A DNA stretch of 64,000 bases from positions 62,001-126,000 of the forward strand of contig NZ_BMOD01000014.1 of assembly GCF_014646895.1 (NCBI RefSeq), given 5' to 3'. Numbering within the stretch: position 1 is the first letter of the stretch; every line of letters starts with the position of its first letter. This DNA comes from Deinococcus roseus (GTDB lineage: Bacteria; Deinococcota; Deinococci; Deinococcales; Deinococcaceae). The notes under the pieces are model-generated. The model saw only the letters and a program-made list of their open reading frames with translations, did no database searches and had not been told where the DNA came from. Below are positions 34,347 to 41,473 of the stretch, one piece after another. The position numbers were made by a program, and so were the translations under genes.

Positions 34347-34392
34347 TAACTTATCTTATTATTAGTATACACCTTGATGGTGCCGCTGTCCA
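34347..34392 (-). promoter_or_regulatory. Shared plasmid promoter-operator, copy 2
   Basis: TGGACA, 17 bp, TATACT, then AATAATAAGATAAGTTA on the minus strand, ending at the ribosome site of the methyltransferase gene. Confidence 0.85.
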
Positions 34393-34439
34393 GTCGGACT
34401 TTTTTCTTTTGCCTGATGGGTTTGATCATCACAAGCGCA

Positions 34440-34464
34440 AAAAAAGGCGGGATCCCCCGCCTTG
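34440..34464 (-). terminator. Intrinsic terminator
   Basis: AAGGCGGG and its complement flank ATCC; on the minus strand seven T residues follow. It ends the 35094-34490 operon. Confidence 0.85.
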
Positions 34465-34489
34465 CTGTTCACGGTTTACAGCACCCTCA

Positions 34490-34933
34490 TCAGGAAGGGA
34501 AGTATTCCACGGCACTTTGCTGGTTTCTCTCCCACACCTCCAGCATCACATCCATCAGGCACAACATCACAAAATACACGAGCAGAAACACCAGTGGATC
34601 AAGCCCAAACACCAGCAGGGCAAAACCCATCAGGGCACGCTTCAAGGCCTGCCAGCGCACCGGATCACGCCTGAGGTGATAGAGCAAGCCTGCGCGCACA
34701 AGTTGGACGCATACGCTCAAAGCCAGCACCACTTTCAAAACCCCCTGCGGTCCCCAGGGGGTCTGCACCAAATCGGTCACCAGTTTGAGAACCATGGCCC
34801 CATCGATCTGCTGCAGGTAAATTCCATACACCAACAGCATGGACAGTGCATAAAGTGCCCCCAGCAGCAGGCGGAACACATGCCTGGCATTGCTGGTCGC
34901 CTTTTTGCCCCAGAGGAAAACCCCAGGATTCAT
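34490..34933 (-). CDS. Membrane protein (147 residues)
   Basis: Three to four hydrophobic segments (about 20-42, 64-84, 98-128) separated by short basic loops (YHLRRDPVRWQALKRAL). The start overlaps the stop of the upstream 54-residue gene by 4 nt (ATGA). A terminator follows. The family is not recognised; topology suggests an inner-membrane protein without large outside domains. Confidence 0.8.
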   Translation of the reverse strand: MNPGVFLWGKKATSNARHVFRLLLGALYALSMLLVYGIYLQQIDGAMVLKLVTDLVQTPWGPQGVLKVVLALSVCVQLVRAGLLYHLRRDPVRWQALKRALMGFALLVFGLDPLVFLLVYFVMLCLMDVMLEVWERNQQSAVEYFPS

Positions 34934-35094
34934 GCTCGGTCCTTCTGGCCCACCATCGCCTCCAAAGACACAGGATTTTTGGTGTCCAGAACGATCACAT
35001 GTGCATGTTTGGGGTTGAAGTTCAGGCTTGCCGGGCTGCGGTGCATGGTGCCAGCGCTTCGACCAACGTCTATAACCCTTTCCGAATTTTTCAT
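34930..35094 (-). CDS. Small protein (54 residues) coupled to membrane protein
   Basis: An ATG at 35094 follows GCGAGGTGAGC; an upstream in-frame ATG at 35127 lies before the -10 box and cannot be used. The sequence has no motif; its end overlaps the next gene start (ATGA). TATACT at 35110-35115 with TTGAAG 16 bp upstream gives a good promoter. Function unknown; coupling to the membrane protein suggests a leader or partner. Confidence 0.55.
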   Translation of the reverse strand: MKNSERVIDVGRSAGTMHRSPASLNFNPKHAHVIVLDTKNPVSLEAMVGQKDRA

Positions 35095-35109
35095 GCTCAC
35101 CTCGCTTTT

Positions 35110-35137
35110 AGTATAGCCGTTTTTCATGCCCCTTCAA
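35110..35137 (-). promoter_or_regulatory. Promoter of the 35094 gene
   Basis: TTGAAG (35132-35137) and TATACT (35110-35115) on the minus strand are spaced by 16 bp. The downstream GATAAGTTA operator is absent. Confidence 0.65.
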
Positions 35138-35321
35138 ATAAGGATAATCCTCCAAATTTTTACAACGCTTATGAAGTTTATAATTCCCAAGAGAGAAAAC
35201 TGTTTTTATAGTGCTGGAATTTTATATGACGGTGCGATAAAATGAAAAAAGGAAAAACGAGCGCCAAGCCGGTCAGCAGGTGCGCTCGTTGAACCCAGTC
35301 CAAACCCACAGGAGTCAGACC

Positions 35322-36383
35322 ATGTCCCAGAATAGCACCCCTCTTTTCGGCAAAACAAGCGAACCCACACCCAGCACCCCCCTTCTGCAATCCGACAAAC
35401 AGGCAAACAAATTGGAAGAGTCGGCTCTGAAAATGGAACCCACCATCCTCAAACTGGGCATCCCAGCGTTTGCCCACCAGGGCCTCACACGCAGGCGGGC
35501 CACCATGAGGGCCAACAAGCAGGCTGAATGCGACAGAAAGAAACGCGTTCAGGCCATCTTGCGCAGCATGGCGCAGGCCGCCCGAAACGGCACCCTGCCC
35601 TTGGCCCTCTCAAAAATCATCCGTGCCAAGCAAGTTGAAGATTTGCTGTGGAGGGCCGGTCATCTGGACCGGGGCGCGGATGGACTGCACCGGCTCTATG
35701 GGCACATGACAGAAGAGACCCTGAACAAACTGGGCATCACCTCACCAGAAGCCCTGGTGCAGGCCTGCACGTTCATTTCGACCTGCACCCTGCCTGATGC
35801 GGAAGCCGCCAGCACCCGCCGCCTTCGTGAGTTGGAATTTCAACTGGTGGGCAGTCAGATTCCTGGCTTTTTCCCCACCCCCCTTCCACTGATCCACCAC
35901 ATGCTCCGGCATGCAGAAATTGAACCTGGGATGCATGTGCTGGAACCGAGTGCAGGGAAAGGCGACATTCTGGAGGCGATTCGCACCACGCAGCCCGCTG
36001 CAACACTGCAGGCCGTGGAACACAACCACACCCTGGCTGAAATCCTCACCCTCAAAGGCTTCCCTGTTCAGCAAGGTGACTTCATGGAGTTCAGGGGGGA
36101 GGTGTTTGACCGGGTGGTCATGAATCCGCCCTTTGAAAAGCATCAGGACATCAGCCACGTGCAGCATGCCTACAGCCTGCTGAAAGCAGGTGGGAAGCTG
36201 GTCAGCGTGATGTGTGAGGGTTCGTTTTTTCGCAACGACCAGAAGAGTGTGGCGTTCCGCCGCTGGCTCAGTGAGGTGAAAGCCGAAGTGATCAAGAATC
36301 CCGAAGGCACTTTTTCCACTTCAGACGCATTTCGGCGCACCGGCACCAACACCCGTCTGGTGATCATCAAGCACGCCATGTAG
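35322..36383 (+). CDS. N6-adenine-type DNA methyltransferase
   Basis: The ATG at 35322 follows AGGAG. The C-terminal half is a class I SAM methyltransferase: motif I LEPSAGKGD (207-215) and the catalytic NPPF (268-271), typical of N6-adenine or N4-cytosine DNA methylases. The N-terminal 175 residues are helical and basic and may hold the target-recognition part. No nuclease gene is nearby, so it is an orphan like the C5 enzyme. A TATGACGG element lies about 100 bp upstream on the same strand (near 35223). A strong terminator follows. Confidence 0.88.
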   Translation: MSQNSTPLFGKTSEPTPSTPLLQSDKQANKLEESALKMEPTILKLGIPAFAHQGLTRRRATMRANKQAECDRKKRVQAILRSMAQAARNGTLPLALSKIIRAKQVEDLLWRAGHLDRGADGLHRLYGHMTEETLNKLGITSPEALVQACTFISTCTLPDAEAASTRRLRELEFQLVGSQIPGFFPTPLPLIHHMLRHAEIEPGMHVLEPSAGKGDILEAIRTTQPAATLQAVEHNHTLAEILTLKGFPVQQGDFMEFRGEVFDRVVMNPPFEKHQDISHVQHAYSLLKAGGKLVSVMCEGSFFRNDQKSVAFRRWLSEVKAEVIKNPEGTFSTSDAFRRTGTNTRLVIIKHAM

Positions 36384-36405
36384 CCCCCGAGCCTGAACCA
36401 CTTTC

Positions 36406-36434
36406 AACCTCAGAAGTCGTTCTGAGGTTTTTTT
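36406..36434 (+). terminator. Intrinsic terminator
   Basis: AACCTCAGAA and its complement flank GTCG, followed by a T-run. Confidence 0.9.
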
Positions 36435-36560
36435 ATATATATCGACAAAGGATTTTCTCCTTCATTCAGTAACATGAATAAATCCAAAGTTCTTTGAGTC
36501 ATCGGCTCCAGCTCAATGATTTAGTCCGAGTCCAACGTTGCAAGTTGCTATCATCGATAC

Positions 36561-36584
36561 ACACCTTCGATCACACGAAGGTGT
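36561..36584. repeat. Short inverted repeat in a gene-free gap
   Basis: ACACCTTCG and CGAAGGTGT flank 6 nt. The 36435-36678 gap around it is otherwise empty of genes; TATCAT just upstream could be a -10 box for the 36679 gene. Confidence 0.45.
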
Positions 36585-36678
36585 CAGTCAACAGAAAAGA
36601 TCAATTGTGAACTGCTGGGGTGCCACCCCAGGGGTGAATTGGTTGCATGTTGAAAGCAACTCCAGGAAAGGGCAGAAA

Positions 36679-36852
36679 ATGGAACAAGACAATACCAAAA
36701 GGCTTTTTATTCTTTCAGTTCTGACTTTGACGTTAACAGCATACGGATTAATTTCAGGAAATGATGCTGAGTGGATTCGAAACAGCTTGAATGGCATCTT
36801 GGTTGAAGTTGTAACACAAATCATTGTGAATGTAATTTGCACGATCAAATAA
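36679..36852 (+). CDS. Small one- or two-TM peptide (57 residues)
   Basis: The ATG at 36679 follows GGAAAGGG. The peptide has a basic start (MEQDNTKR), a hydrophobic helix (LFILSVLTLTLTAYGLI) and a weaker second hydrophobic stretch (ILVEVVTQIIVNVICTI). Base composition is more AT-rich than its neighbours. Small hydrophobic plasmid peptides can be toxins or holin-like; nothing shows that here. A strong terminator follows directly. Confidence 0.55.
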   Translation: MEQDNTKRLFILSVLTLTLTAYGLISGNDAEWIRNSLNGILVEVVTQIIVNVICTIK

Positions 36853-36866
36853 GAAGATTTACAGGT

Positions 36867-36902
36867 GCAACTCAGGCATTGCCGCCTGAGTTGCTTAATT
36901 TT
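36867..36902 (+). terminator. Intrinsic terminator
   Basis: GCAACTCAGGC and its complement flank ATTGCC, followed by TTAATTTT. Confidence 0.85.
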
Positions 36903-37007
36903 GGAAGACGCCTTTGCAAACAAAACCAGATCAACCTGCCGCAGGTCATCTTGAAACAACCGGTCTCCACCCGTGGGAGCAGCACCATCGCAGGGTTTTA
37001 CATTGGC

Positions 37008-37036
37008 TTCACAACTTAAATAATTTAAGTTAAAAT
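37008..37036 (+). promoter_or_regulatory. Promoter with palindromic operator in the spacer, copy 1
   Basis: TTCACA (37008-37013), then the 17-bp palindrome ACTTAAATAATTTAAGT (37014-37030), then TAAAAT (37031-37036). The same 17 bp fill the spacer at 38690. Confidence 0.85.
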
Positions 37037-37086
37037 GATTTCATGCATGGAACCTCCATTCAAAAATCATGCACAGGACGGCAACC

Positions 37087-38298
37087 ATGACCCTACATGC
37101 CCATCACCTCGAAGAAACCAGCATCGCCAGCACAGACGGTCAGGCCACCAAAGGCCCTGCCCTGCAACGCGCCAAGGCCACCCGCGCCCTCATCCAGCAT
37201 GTGCTGGAAATCGGCCTGATTGACGGCTCCACCCAGCTCAGCAAAAGCGGCAAAAACATCGTGTTCAAAGAACCAATGCTGGGCCACAACGACCTCGCAA
37301 GCGACCTGGGACGCGCCCTGGCCCAGATCAAAGCCAGCAGCCTCGCCGACACCTACCAGCAACTTGCCCTGCAGCCGATCGCGGACACCCTGCCCGAATT
37401 CAAAAAGAGCGAACGGGCCAGCAAAGCCGCCACTGCCCGCAAGGAAAAAGCCCTGGCGGAAGCCTCTGCTGCACAGCAGAAAGCCGACCAGGAACTCAGG
37501 GAAAAGCAAGACCTGCTGGACCCCCACCTGGACCGTGCTTACCAACAGGCCAAGAGCGGACAGCAGCCCTCCCTTCTGCTGCAGGAGAAAATCAGCGAGT
37601 ACGGCAGTGCCCCGCAACGCAAGCGCCTGAAGGCCATCCTGGGCATTGCCAGCAGCAACCAGCAGGCCCTGGCAGAAGAGACCCAGCAACCCACCAGAGC
37701 ACCTGCTCCCCGCAAGACCCCCAACCCCCGCCACCTGTACCTCAGCAGGCAGGTTCCACCCCTGAATGTGGCCGTGCGCCACCTGGGGCAGGTGGTCGTC
37801 TACTACGAACTCGGCAAGGAATGGAGACTCAGCGAGAACGACCCCAGCCTGTACGGGCACGAATTCCTCGGTCACGAAGGGGAAAAAGTGCAGTTCGCAT
37901 ACCACCGCGCACCCACCCCCCAGCAGATCCAGGAGCTGGAGGAGAAAGAAGCCCGACGGGAAATCCAGGAGCACCAGGCCCGTGCTTTCCGGCAAGCATT
38001 GCGCATGGTGGCCACATGGGTGGTCCAGGGCAATGAAACCACCCAGACCGACAGCAGCGACGTGGTGATCTGGAACAACCAGCACGGCAGTTACTGGGAC
38101 AATCAGCAACTCAGCCAACGAGGGGACGCCCTGGTGTTCCGTCACTTCCACTGGGAGCCGTTCGACGAAGTCTGGCGGGAAACGGTGCACATCCGCGATG
38201 CCGCCTGTGCCACAGAAGAAATCAAACAGAATCTAAGGACGCTGCAGGAACTCGCCCGCATGCATGACGTGTTCCGCCCCGGTCACATCCTGATCTGA
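37087..38298 (+). CDS. Unknown 403-residue protein
   Basis: The ATG at 37087 (or 37069) follows the palindrome promoter. Three parts can be seen: an N-terminal helical part, a long charged coiled-coil-like stretch (about 100-165, with KEKALAEASAAQQKADQELREKQ-like heptads) and a C-terminal mixed domain beginning near LYLSRQVPP with many aromatic residues. No catalytic motif, signal or membrane segment. The strand choice rests on protein-like composition and the promoter; the opposite strand has an equally long but low-complexity frame. Probably cotranscribed with the small 38348 gene. Confidence 0.78.
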   Translation: MTLHAHHLEETSIASTDGQATKGPALQRAKATRALIQHVLEIGLIDGSTQLSKSGKNIVFKEPMLGHNDLASDLGRALAQIKASSLADTYQQLALQPIADTLPEFKKSERASKAATARKEKALAEASAAQQKADQELREKQDLLDPHLDRAYQQAKSGQQPSLLLQEKISEYGSAPQRKRLKAILGIASSNQQALAEETQQPTRAPAPRKTPNPRHLYLSRQVPPLNVAVRHLGQVVVYYELGKEWRLSENDPSLYGHEFLGHEGEKVQFAYHRAPTPQQIQELEEKEARREIQEHQARAFRQALRMVATWVVQGNETTQTDSSDVVIWNNQHGSYWDNQQLSQRGDALVFRHFHWEPFDEVWRETVHIRDAACATEEIKQNLRTLQELARMHDVFRPGHILI

Positions 38299-38347
38299 CC
38301 GAATCCGAAGTGTTTCCCCACCTCGTGGGGATGATGGGAGACCCCTG

Positions 38348-38611
38348 ATGAAAACCCGCAAGAACCCTGCAAGGCATCCCCTGGCTCGACTGAAAGGGCA
38401 ACTGATCGAGAAACTGGCTGTGGAGAAACACGGGGGCATGCCGCAGTTTCTGGACAGCATTGGTTTGACAACCCAGGCTGAGTACCGTCGCCGCAACAAC
38501 ATCATGTCCTCCGTGAACGGCACCATCCAGTTTGGGGATTCCCTGTTCGCTGAGCTGCTGGCACATCTGCAGGTGAAGCCTGAGCAGCTGGAGATCCAGG
38601 TTAAATCCTGA
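38348..38611 (+). CDS. Small basic protein (87 residues), possible DNA-binding
   Basis: GGGAG precedes the ATG. A very basic N-terminus (MKTRKNPARHPLARLKGQ) is followed by helices with an HTH-like spacing (MPQFLDSIGLTTQAEYRRRN), though the match is weak. It lies 49 bp after the 37087 gene and ends before a strong terminator at 38659, so it closes that operon. It is one candidate for the repressor of the palindrome operators on either side. Confidence 0.7.
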   Translation: MKTRKNPARHPLARLKGQLIEKLAVEKHGGMPQFLDSIGLTTQAEYRRRNNIMSSVNGTIQFGDSLFAELLAHLQVKPEQLEIQVKS

Positions 38612-38658
38612 TCGGCTTCTGCCTGTCAGGTTCATTGCCAAAATTGATGCAGCACTGT

Positions 38659-38683
38659 CCCAGAGCATTCCTCTGGGTTTTTT
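38659..38683 (+). terminator. Intrinsic terminator
   Basis: CCCAGAG-CATTC-CTCTGGG followed by six T residues; only 6 bp separate it from the next promoter. Confidence 0.9.
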
Positions 38684-38689
38684 ATACGA

Positions 38690-38718
38690 TTGATAACTTA
38701 AATAATTTAAGTTATCAT
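38690..38718 (+). promoter_or_regulatory. Promoter with palindromic operator in the spacer, copy 2
   Basis: TTGATA (38690-38695), palindrome ACTTAAATAATTTAAGT (38696-38712), TATCAT (38713-38718). Flanking bases extend the dyad to 23 bp in total. Confidence 0.88.
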
Positions 38719-38810
38719 AGAAGCAGAGCAGGAAATCTCTCCACCCCGTCACCCCAACCAACAATCCACCCCATGAAAAACCCCATAGAGAAAACTTGAA
38801 CGGAGCCTAC

Positions 38811-39233
38811 ATGAATCTTTCCGAACTCACCGAAAAAGACACCCTGGACCTCGCCCAGCAGCTCACCGACCTGGAAATGCAGGTCCTCAGTGACCTCAAA
38901 GGAATCCGCAGTTACTTTGAGAAGCGGGCCACACAGTACGGCCAGGACAGCATCCTCTACCGCAGCAGCATCTCCAAAACGGCCCAGCCCAACTTCCAGA
39001 AGGTGGAAACCCGACTGACCCTGGCCTGCCACCTGTTCGGCATCGCGCACCCCAGAGAGTACAACCTGGCCCGCAAAGGCAGCCCCTTGTGCGGCCTGGA
39101 CTTCTCCGAGGCAATCCGCAAGCGGGTGCTGGGAGAAACCCCCGAGCACATCCAGTTGGTGCGCGAAGCATTGATGCAGGCCCGCATGAGCGACAAGGTG
39201 CTGGACTGGATCCTGAAAGAGGCACTGCAGTGA
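38811..39233 (+). CDS. Unknown helical protein (140 residues)
   Basis: The ATG at 38811 follows GGAG at 5 nt; an upstream ATG at 38796 lies before that site. The protein is acidic and almost all helical (LSELTEKDTLDLAQQLTDLE), without known motif. It is the first gene behind palindrome promoter copy 2, and the next gene starts inside its stop codon (GTGA). Function unknown. Confidence 0.75.
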   Translation: MNLSELTEKDTLDLAQQLTDLEMQVLSDLKGIRSYFEKRATQYGQDSILYRSSISKTAQPNFQKVETRLTLACHLFGIAHPREYNLARKGSPLCGLDFSEAIRKRVLGETPEHIQLVREALMQARMSDKVLDWILKEALQ

Positions 39234-39559
39234 CGGGGGGTAAATCCCCTCACTCTGCTGGCGTGGAACGCACCCGCTACCCCCATGCGCCCCTGCACAC
39301 CAGCCAGGGGCACATCATTGCGGACCTGCAGCAGCGGCCCCAGAACAGCCATGTACTGCGCTCTGCCCGGCTGGGCTGGTCCCCGGACCTCTGGGAAAAC
39401 TTCATGGGGCGTGATCCCCTCAGGTTTGAGGACACCGACCAGGTGCGGGCCTACTCCAGCAAGCACACCCCTGGGCTGGATGAGGACACCGTGGAGGATC
39501 TGCTGCGCCACTGGCAGGCTGCGGTGGCACTGGACTGGATCGACAAAAACTGGCATTGA
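39230..39559 (+). CDS. Unknown 109-residue protein, GTG start
   Basis: A GTG at 39230 overlaps the TGA of the previous gene and is preceded by AAAGAGG, so translation is probably coupled. The frame is open upstream but that part reads as out-of-frame sequence. The protein has an N-terminal polar region (SPHSAGVERTRYPHAPLH) and a C-terminal helical part (GLDEDTVEDLLRHWQAAVAL). No motif is recognised. A terminator follows at 39566. Confidence 0.65.
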   Translation: MTGGKSPHSAGVERTRYPHAPLHTSQGHIIADLQQRPQNSHVLRSARLGWSPDLWENFMGRDPLRFEDTDQVRAYSSKHTPGLDEDTVEDLLRHWQAAVALDWIDKNWH

Positions 39560-39565
39560 AACTGC

Positions 39566-39592
39566 GCCCCCTGAATGCTCAGGGGGCTTTTT
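39566..39592 (+). terminator. Intrinsic terminator
   Basis: GCCCCCTGA-ATGC-TCAGGGGGC followed by five T residues. Confidence 0.9.
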
Positions 39593-39610
39593 GAAAGGTA
39601 GACTGAAACC

Positions 39611-39658
39611 ATGATTGACGAAAAGATCTCCCCACAGGAACAGGTGGAGAGGCTGTGA
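39611..39658 (+). CDS. 15-codon ORF joined to the next gene by GTGA
   Basis: MIDEKISPQEQVERL ends in TGA, and the GTG of the next gene overlaps that stop. GAAAGG lies before the ATG. It may be a leader peptide that couples translation, or the true N-terminus of the next protein separated by a frame change, since the residue string runs naturally into the next frame. Confidence 0.45.
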   Translation: MIDEKISPQEQVERL

Positions 39659-40206
39659 GGCAGGCCCTTTCCAACATCGATCTCGCCCAGGCCCTGGACA
39701 ATGCCGGTGGGGTGAAGGTGGTGCGGATCACCCACCTGCAGAAGAACCAGCTGGTCTGGCGGGTGGTGTGGCATGGTCAGGTCCAGCAGTTCACCATGGC
39801 CATTTTGGACGTGCATCAATCTGAAATCCCAGAGCGGCCCACAGCCAGGCAGCTCGGCAAGGCTTCACCGCTGGCCACCACCACGAAATTCCGGAGTCGG
39901 TCATCGTGGACGGTGGAGCAGCTGGTGGAAGAGGACTTGCCGCTGTACTGGTGTGAGCCATGGTTGAAGCAGGAGTTTGACCGGCTGGGCTCATTCGCTA
40001 AAATCGACCAGATGTACGGCTATCCGGAGACCAGCCTGAGCAATTTTGCCAGCAGAGAATTCGGCTGGAACGTGAAACCCAGGCAGCTGAACAAGAAGCA
40101 GGAAGCTTTGCAGATGCATGCTGCTGGGAAAAGCACCCGTGAAATCATGGATGCGCTGGGGATTCCAAAAGGCACAGTGAACCGTTGGTTCAGGGAGCTG
40201 AAGTGA
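39655..40206 (+). CDS. Putative helix-turn-helix regulator
   Basis: 183 residues beginning at a GTG overlapping the short ORF. The C-terminus holds a clear HTH of Hin/resolvase or sigma-like type: KSTREIMDALGIPKGTVNRW. A second HTH-like stretch lies near FAKIDQMYGYPETSLSNFA. The N-terminal half is a mixed domain (VVRITHLQKNQLVWRVVWHG). No recombinase serine is seen. It is a good candidate regulator for the plasmid operators nearby, on location alone. Confidence 0.75.
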   Translation: MRQALSNIDLAQALDNAGGVKVVRITHLQKNQLVWRVVWHGQVQQFTMAILDVHQSEIPERPTARQLGKASPLATTTKFRSRSSWTVEQLVEEDLPLYWCEPWLKQEFDRLGSFAKIDQMYGYPETSLSNFASREFGWNVKPRQLNKKQEALQMHAAGKSTREIMDALGIPKGTVNRWFRELK

Positions 40207-40377
40207 ACTTGGGGCGATGATGGGTGATCATTTGGTTTGGTGAGCATCACCTCAACCACCGTCTGTATCACGGTGAAGCACAAATCAAAATCCCTCTGGC
40301 ATGAAAACCAGAGGGGAAATATGAACTCGCACACTCCTGATTGAGTCTGTCCTATGATAGCACCCTTCTTGTTGCTT

Positions 40378-40821
40378 TTATTTTGTGGCTTTGCGGTTGC
40401 GGTACAGGTCATGCAGGTCATCCCAGTAGCCATGTTGCAGGACCATGCATGGAATGAGGAACACGAAAAACAACACCAGCCATTCTCGGTGCTCCATCAG
40501 GTAGGTTCGTGCATTCACGTGTTCCTCAAATGGACTTTTGAGGATGTACAGAACGGGCTGGAGCACCAGCAAGGTTTTGGTGGCGAGGAACAGGGGAAAC
40601 AACAGGGCGGCACGCTGGCTGACGCGTCTTTTGTCATCGGTGGTGGCGCTCAGGAAAAAGAAGGCGTTGGGGTCGAAGGGGGGCTTTTCCATTGCTGCGA
40701 GTCTGACCCCGAGGATCACCAGCAAAATGAAGAGGCATGCGATGGCGTAGTGCACTGAATTCTGGAACAGCAAAGTGGTGGCCATAAATGCAATCAGGGC
40801 AAATAAATTGATCCAGTTCAT
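40378..40821 (-). CDS. Four-TM membrane protein
   Basis: 147 residues with hydrophobic segments at about 3-20, 24-43, 70-95 and 113-131, and a basic C-terminus. GGGAGC precedes the ATG. TATCAT-like boxes lie at about 40860 with sequence GTGCTATCAT, repeated near 40355. It stands alone, convergent with the HTH gene. Family not recognised. Confidence 0.8.
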   Translation of the reverse strand: MNWINLFALIAFMATTLLFQNSVHYAIACLFILLVILGVRLAAMEKPPFDPNAFFFLSATTDDKRRVSQRAALLFPLFLATKTLLVLQPVLYILKSPFEEHVNARTYLMEHREWLVLFFVFLIPCMVLQHGYWDDLHDLYRNRKATK

Positions 40822-40931
40822 GATGCTCCCTTTTGTGACAAGCGTTTTTTGTGATGAAATGATAGCACTTCGATTTCTGATGATGGCCCGAAAGCCTATG
40901 ATCCTGCGAATTTCATGCCTTTCGTGGTGGT

Positions 40932-41348
40932 TCAGTCTGTTGCTTTGAGGAGCCCAACCCGCTTGAAGCCGGTGATGCCCTGGGTTTCACCGGTCCAGTA
41001 GAATTCCAGGGCGTCCACCACGGCAAAGACTTCCATGGGGGTGAGGGTGTCCAGCACGGCCCTCAGGGTGCTGCTGGCCTCCTGTTGCAGTTTCGCCCAG
41101 GAGGTTTGCACCTGGTCGGCGTGCCAGTTGTGTTTTTGGGCCACCTGGGAGAGTTCGGTGAGCTGTTCGACGCTGAAGTGGATGTTCTTGAGGGCCATGC
41201 CGATGAGCACGTAGTATCTGGACAGGTCGGTTTTGGCAACCTGGTGTTTGGTGTGGTCTTTGGTGGTTTTGCCCTGGATGCGGGCTTCGAGTCCAACATC
41301 TCGGAATTGGATGGGGGGCATTTGGCGGGCTGGGGTGTGGGTTTGCAT
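40932..41348 (-). CDS. Unknown 138-residue helical protein
   Basis: Mostly helical soluble protein (NIHFSVEQLTELSQVAQKHN, SSTLRAVLDTLTPMEVFAVV) without a recognised motif. AAGGA precedes the ATG. It is controlled by shared promoter copy 3, 32 bp upstream, and forms a single-gene unit. Being in the same regulon as the C5 methyltransferase and the 44-47 kb operons ties it to the same process, whatever that is. Confidence 0.75.
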   Translation of the reverse strand: MQTHTPARQMPPIQFRDVGLEARIQGKTTKDHTKHQVAKTDLSRYYVLIGMALKNIHFSVEQLTELSQVAQKHNWHADQVQTSWAKLQQEASSTLRAVLDTLTPMEVFAVVDALEFYWTGETQGITGFKRVGLLKATD

Positions 41349-41379
41349 GGTGTGGTCCTTTCTGTGAGCACCAGAATCA

Positions 41380-41425
41380 TAATTTATCTATCTATTAGTA
41401 TACACCCAATGGGCAGGAGCGTCAA
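41380..41425 (-). promoter_or_regulatory. Shared plasmid promoter-operator, copy 3
   Basis: TTGACG, 17 bp, TATACT, then AATAGATAGATAAATTA on the minus strand. Confidence 0.85.
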
Positions 41426-41473
41426 GGTGGGACCCTCTTTCTTCTTTTGCCTGTCCTGAAAGACTCAAGGCCT

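Noticed and set aside
37093..38190. 365-codon minus-strand frame
   Set aside because: Antisense to the gene behind the palindrome promoter; low-complexity Gly/Val/Leu composition and no ribosome site.
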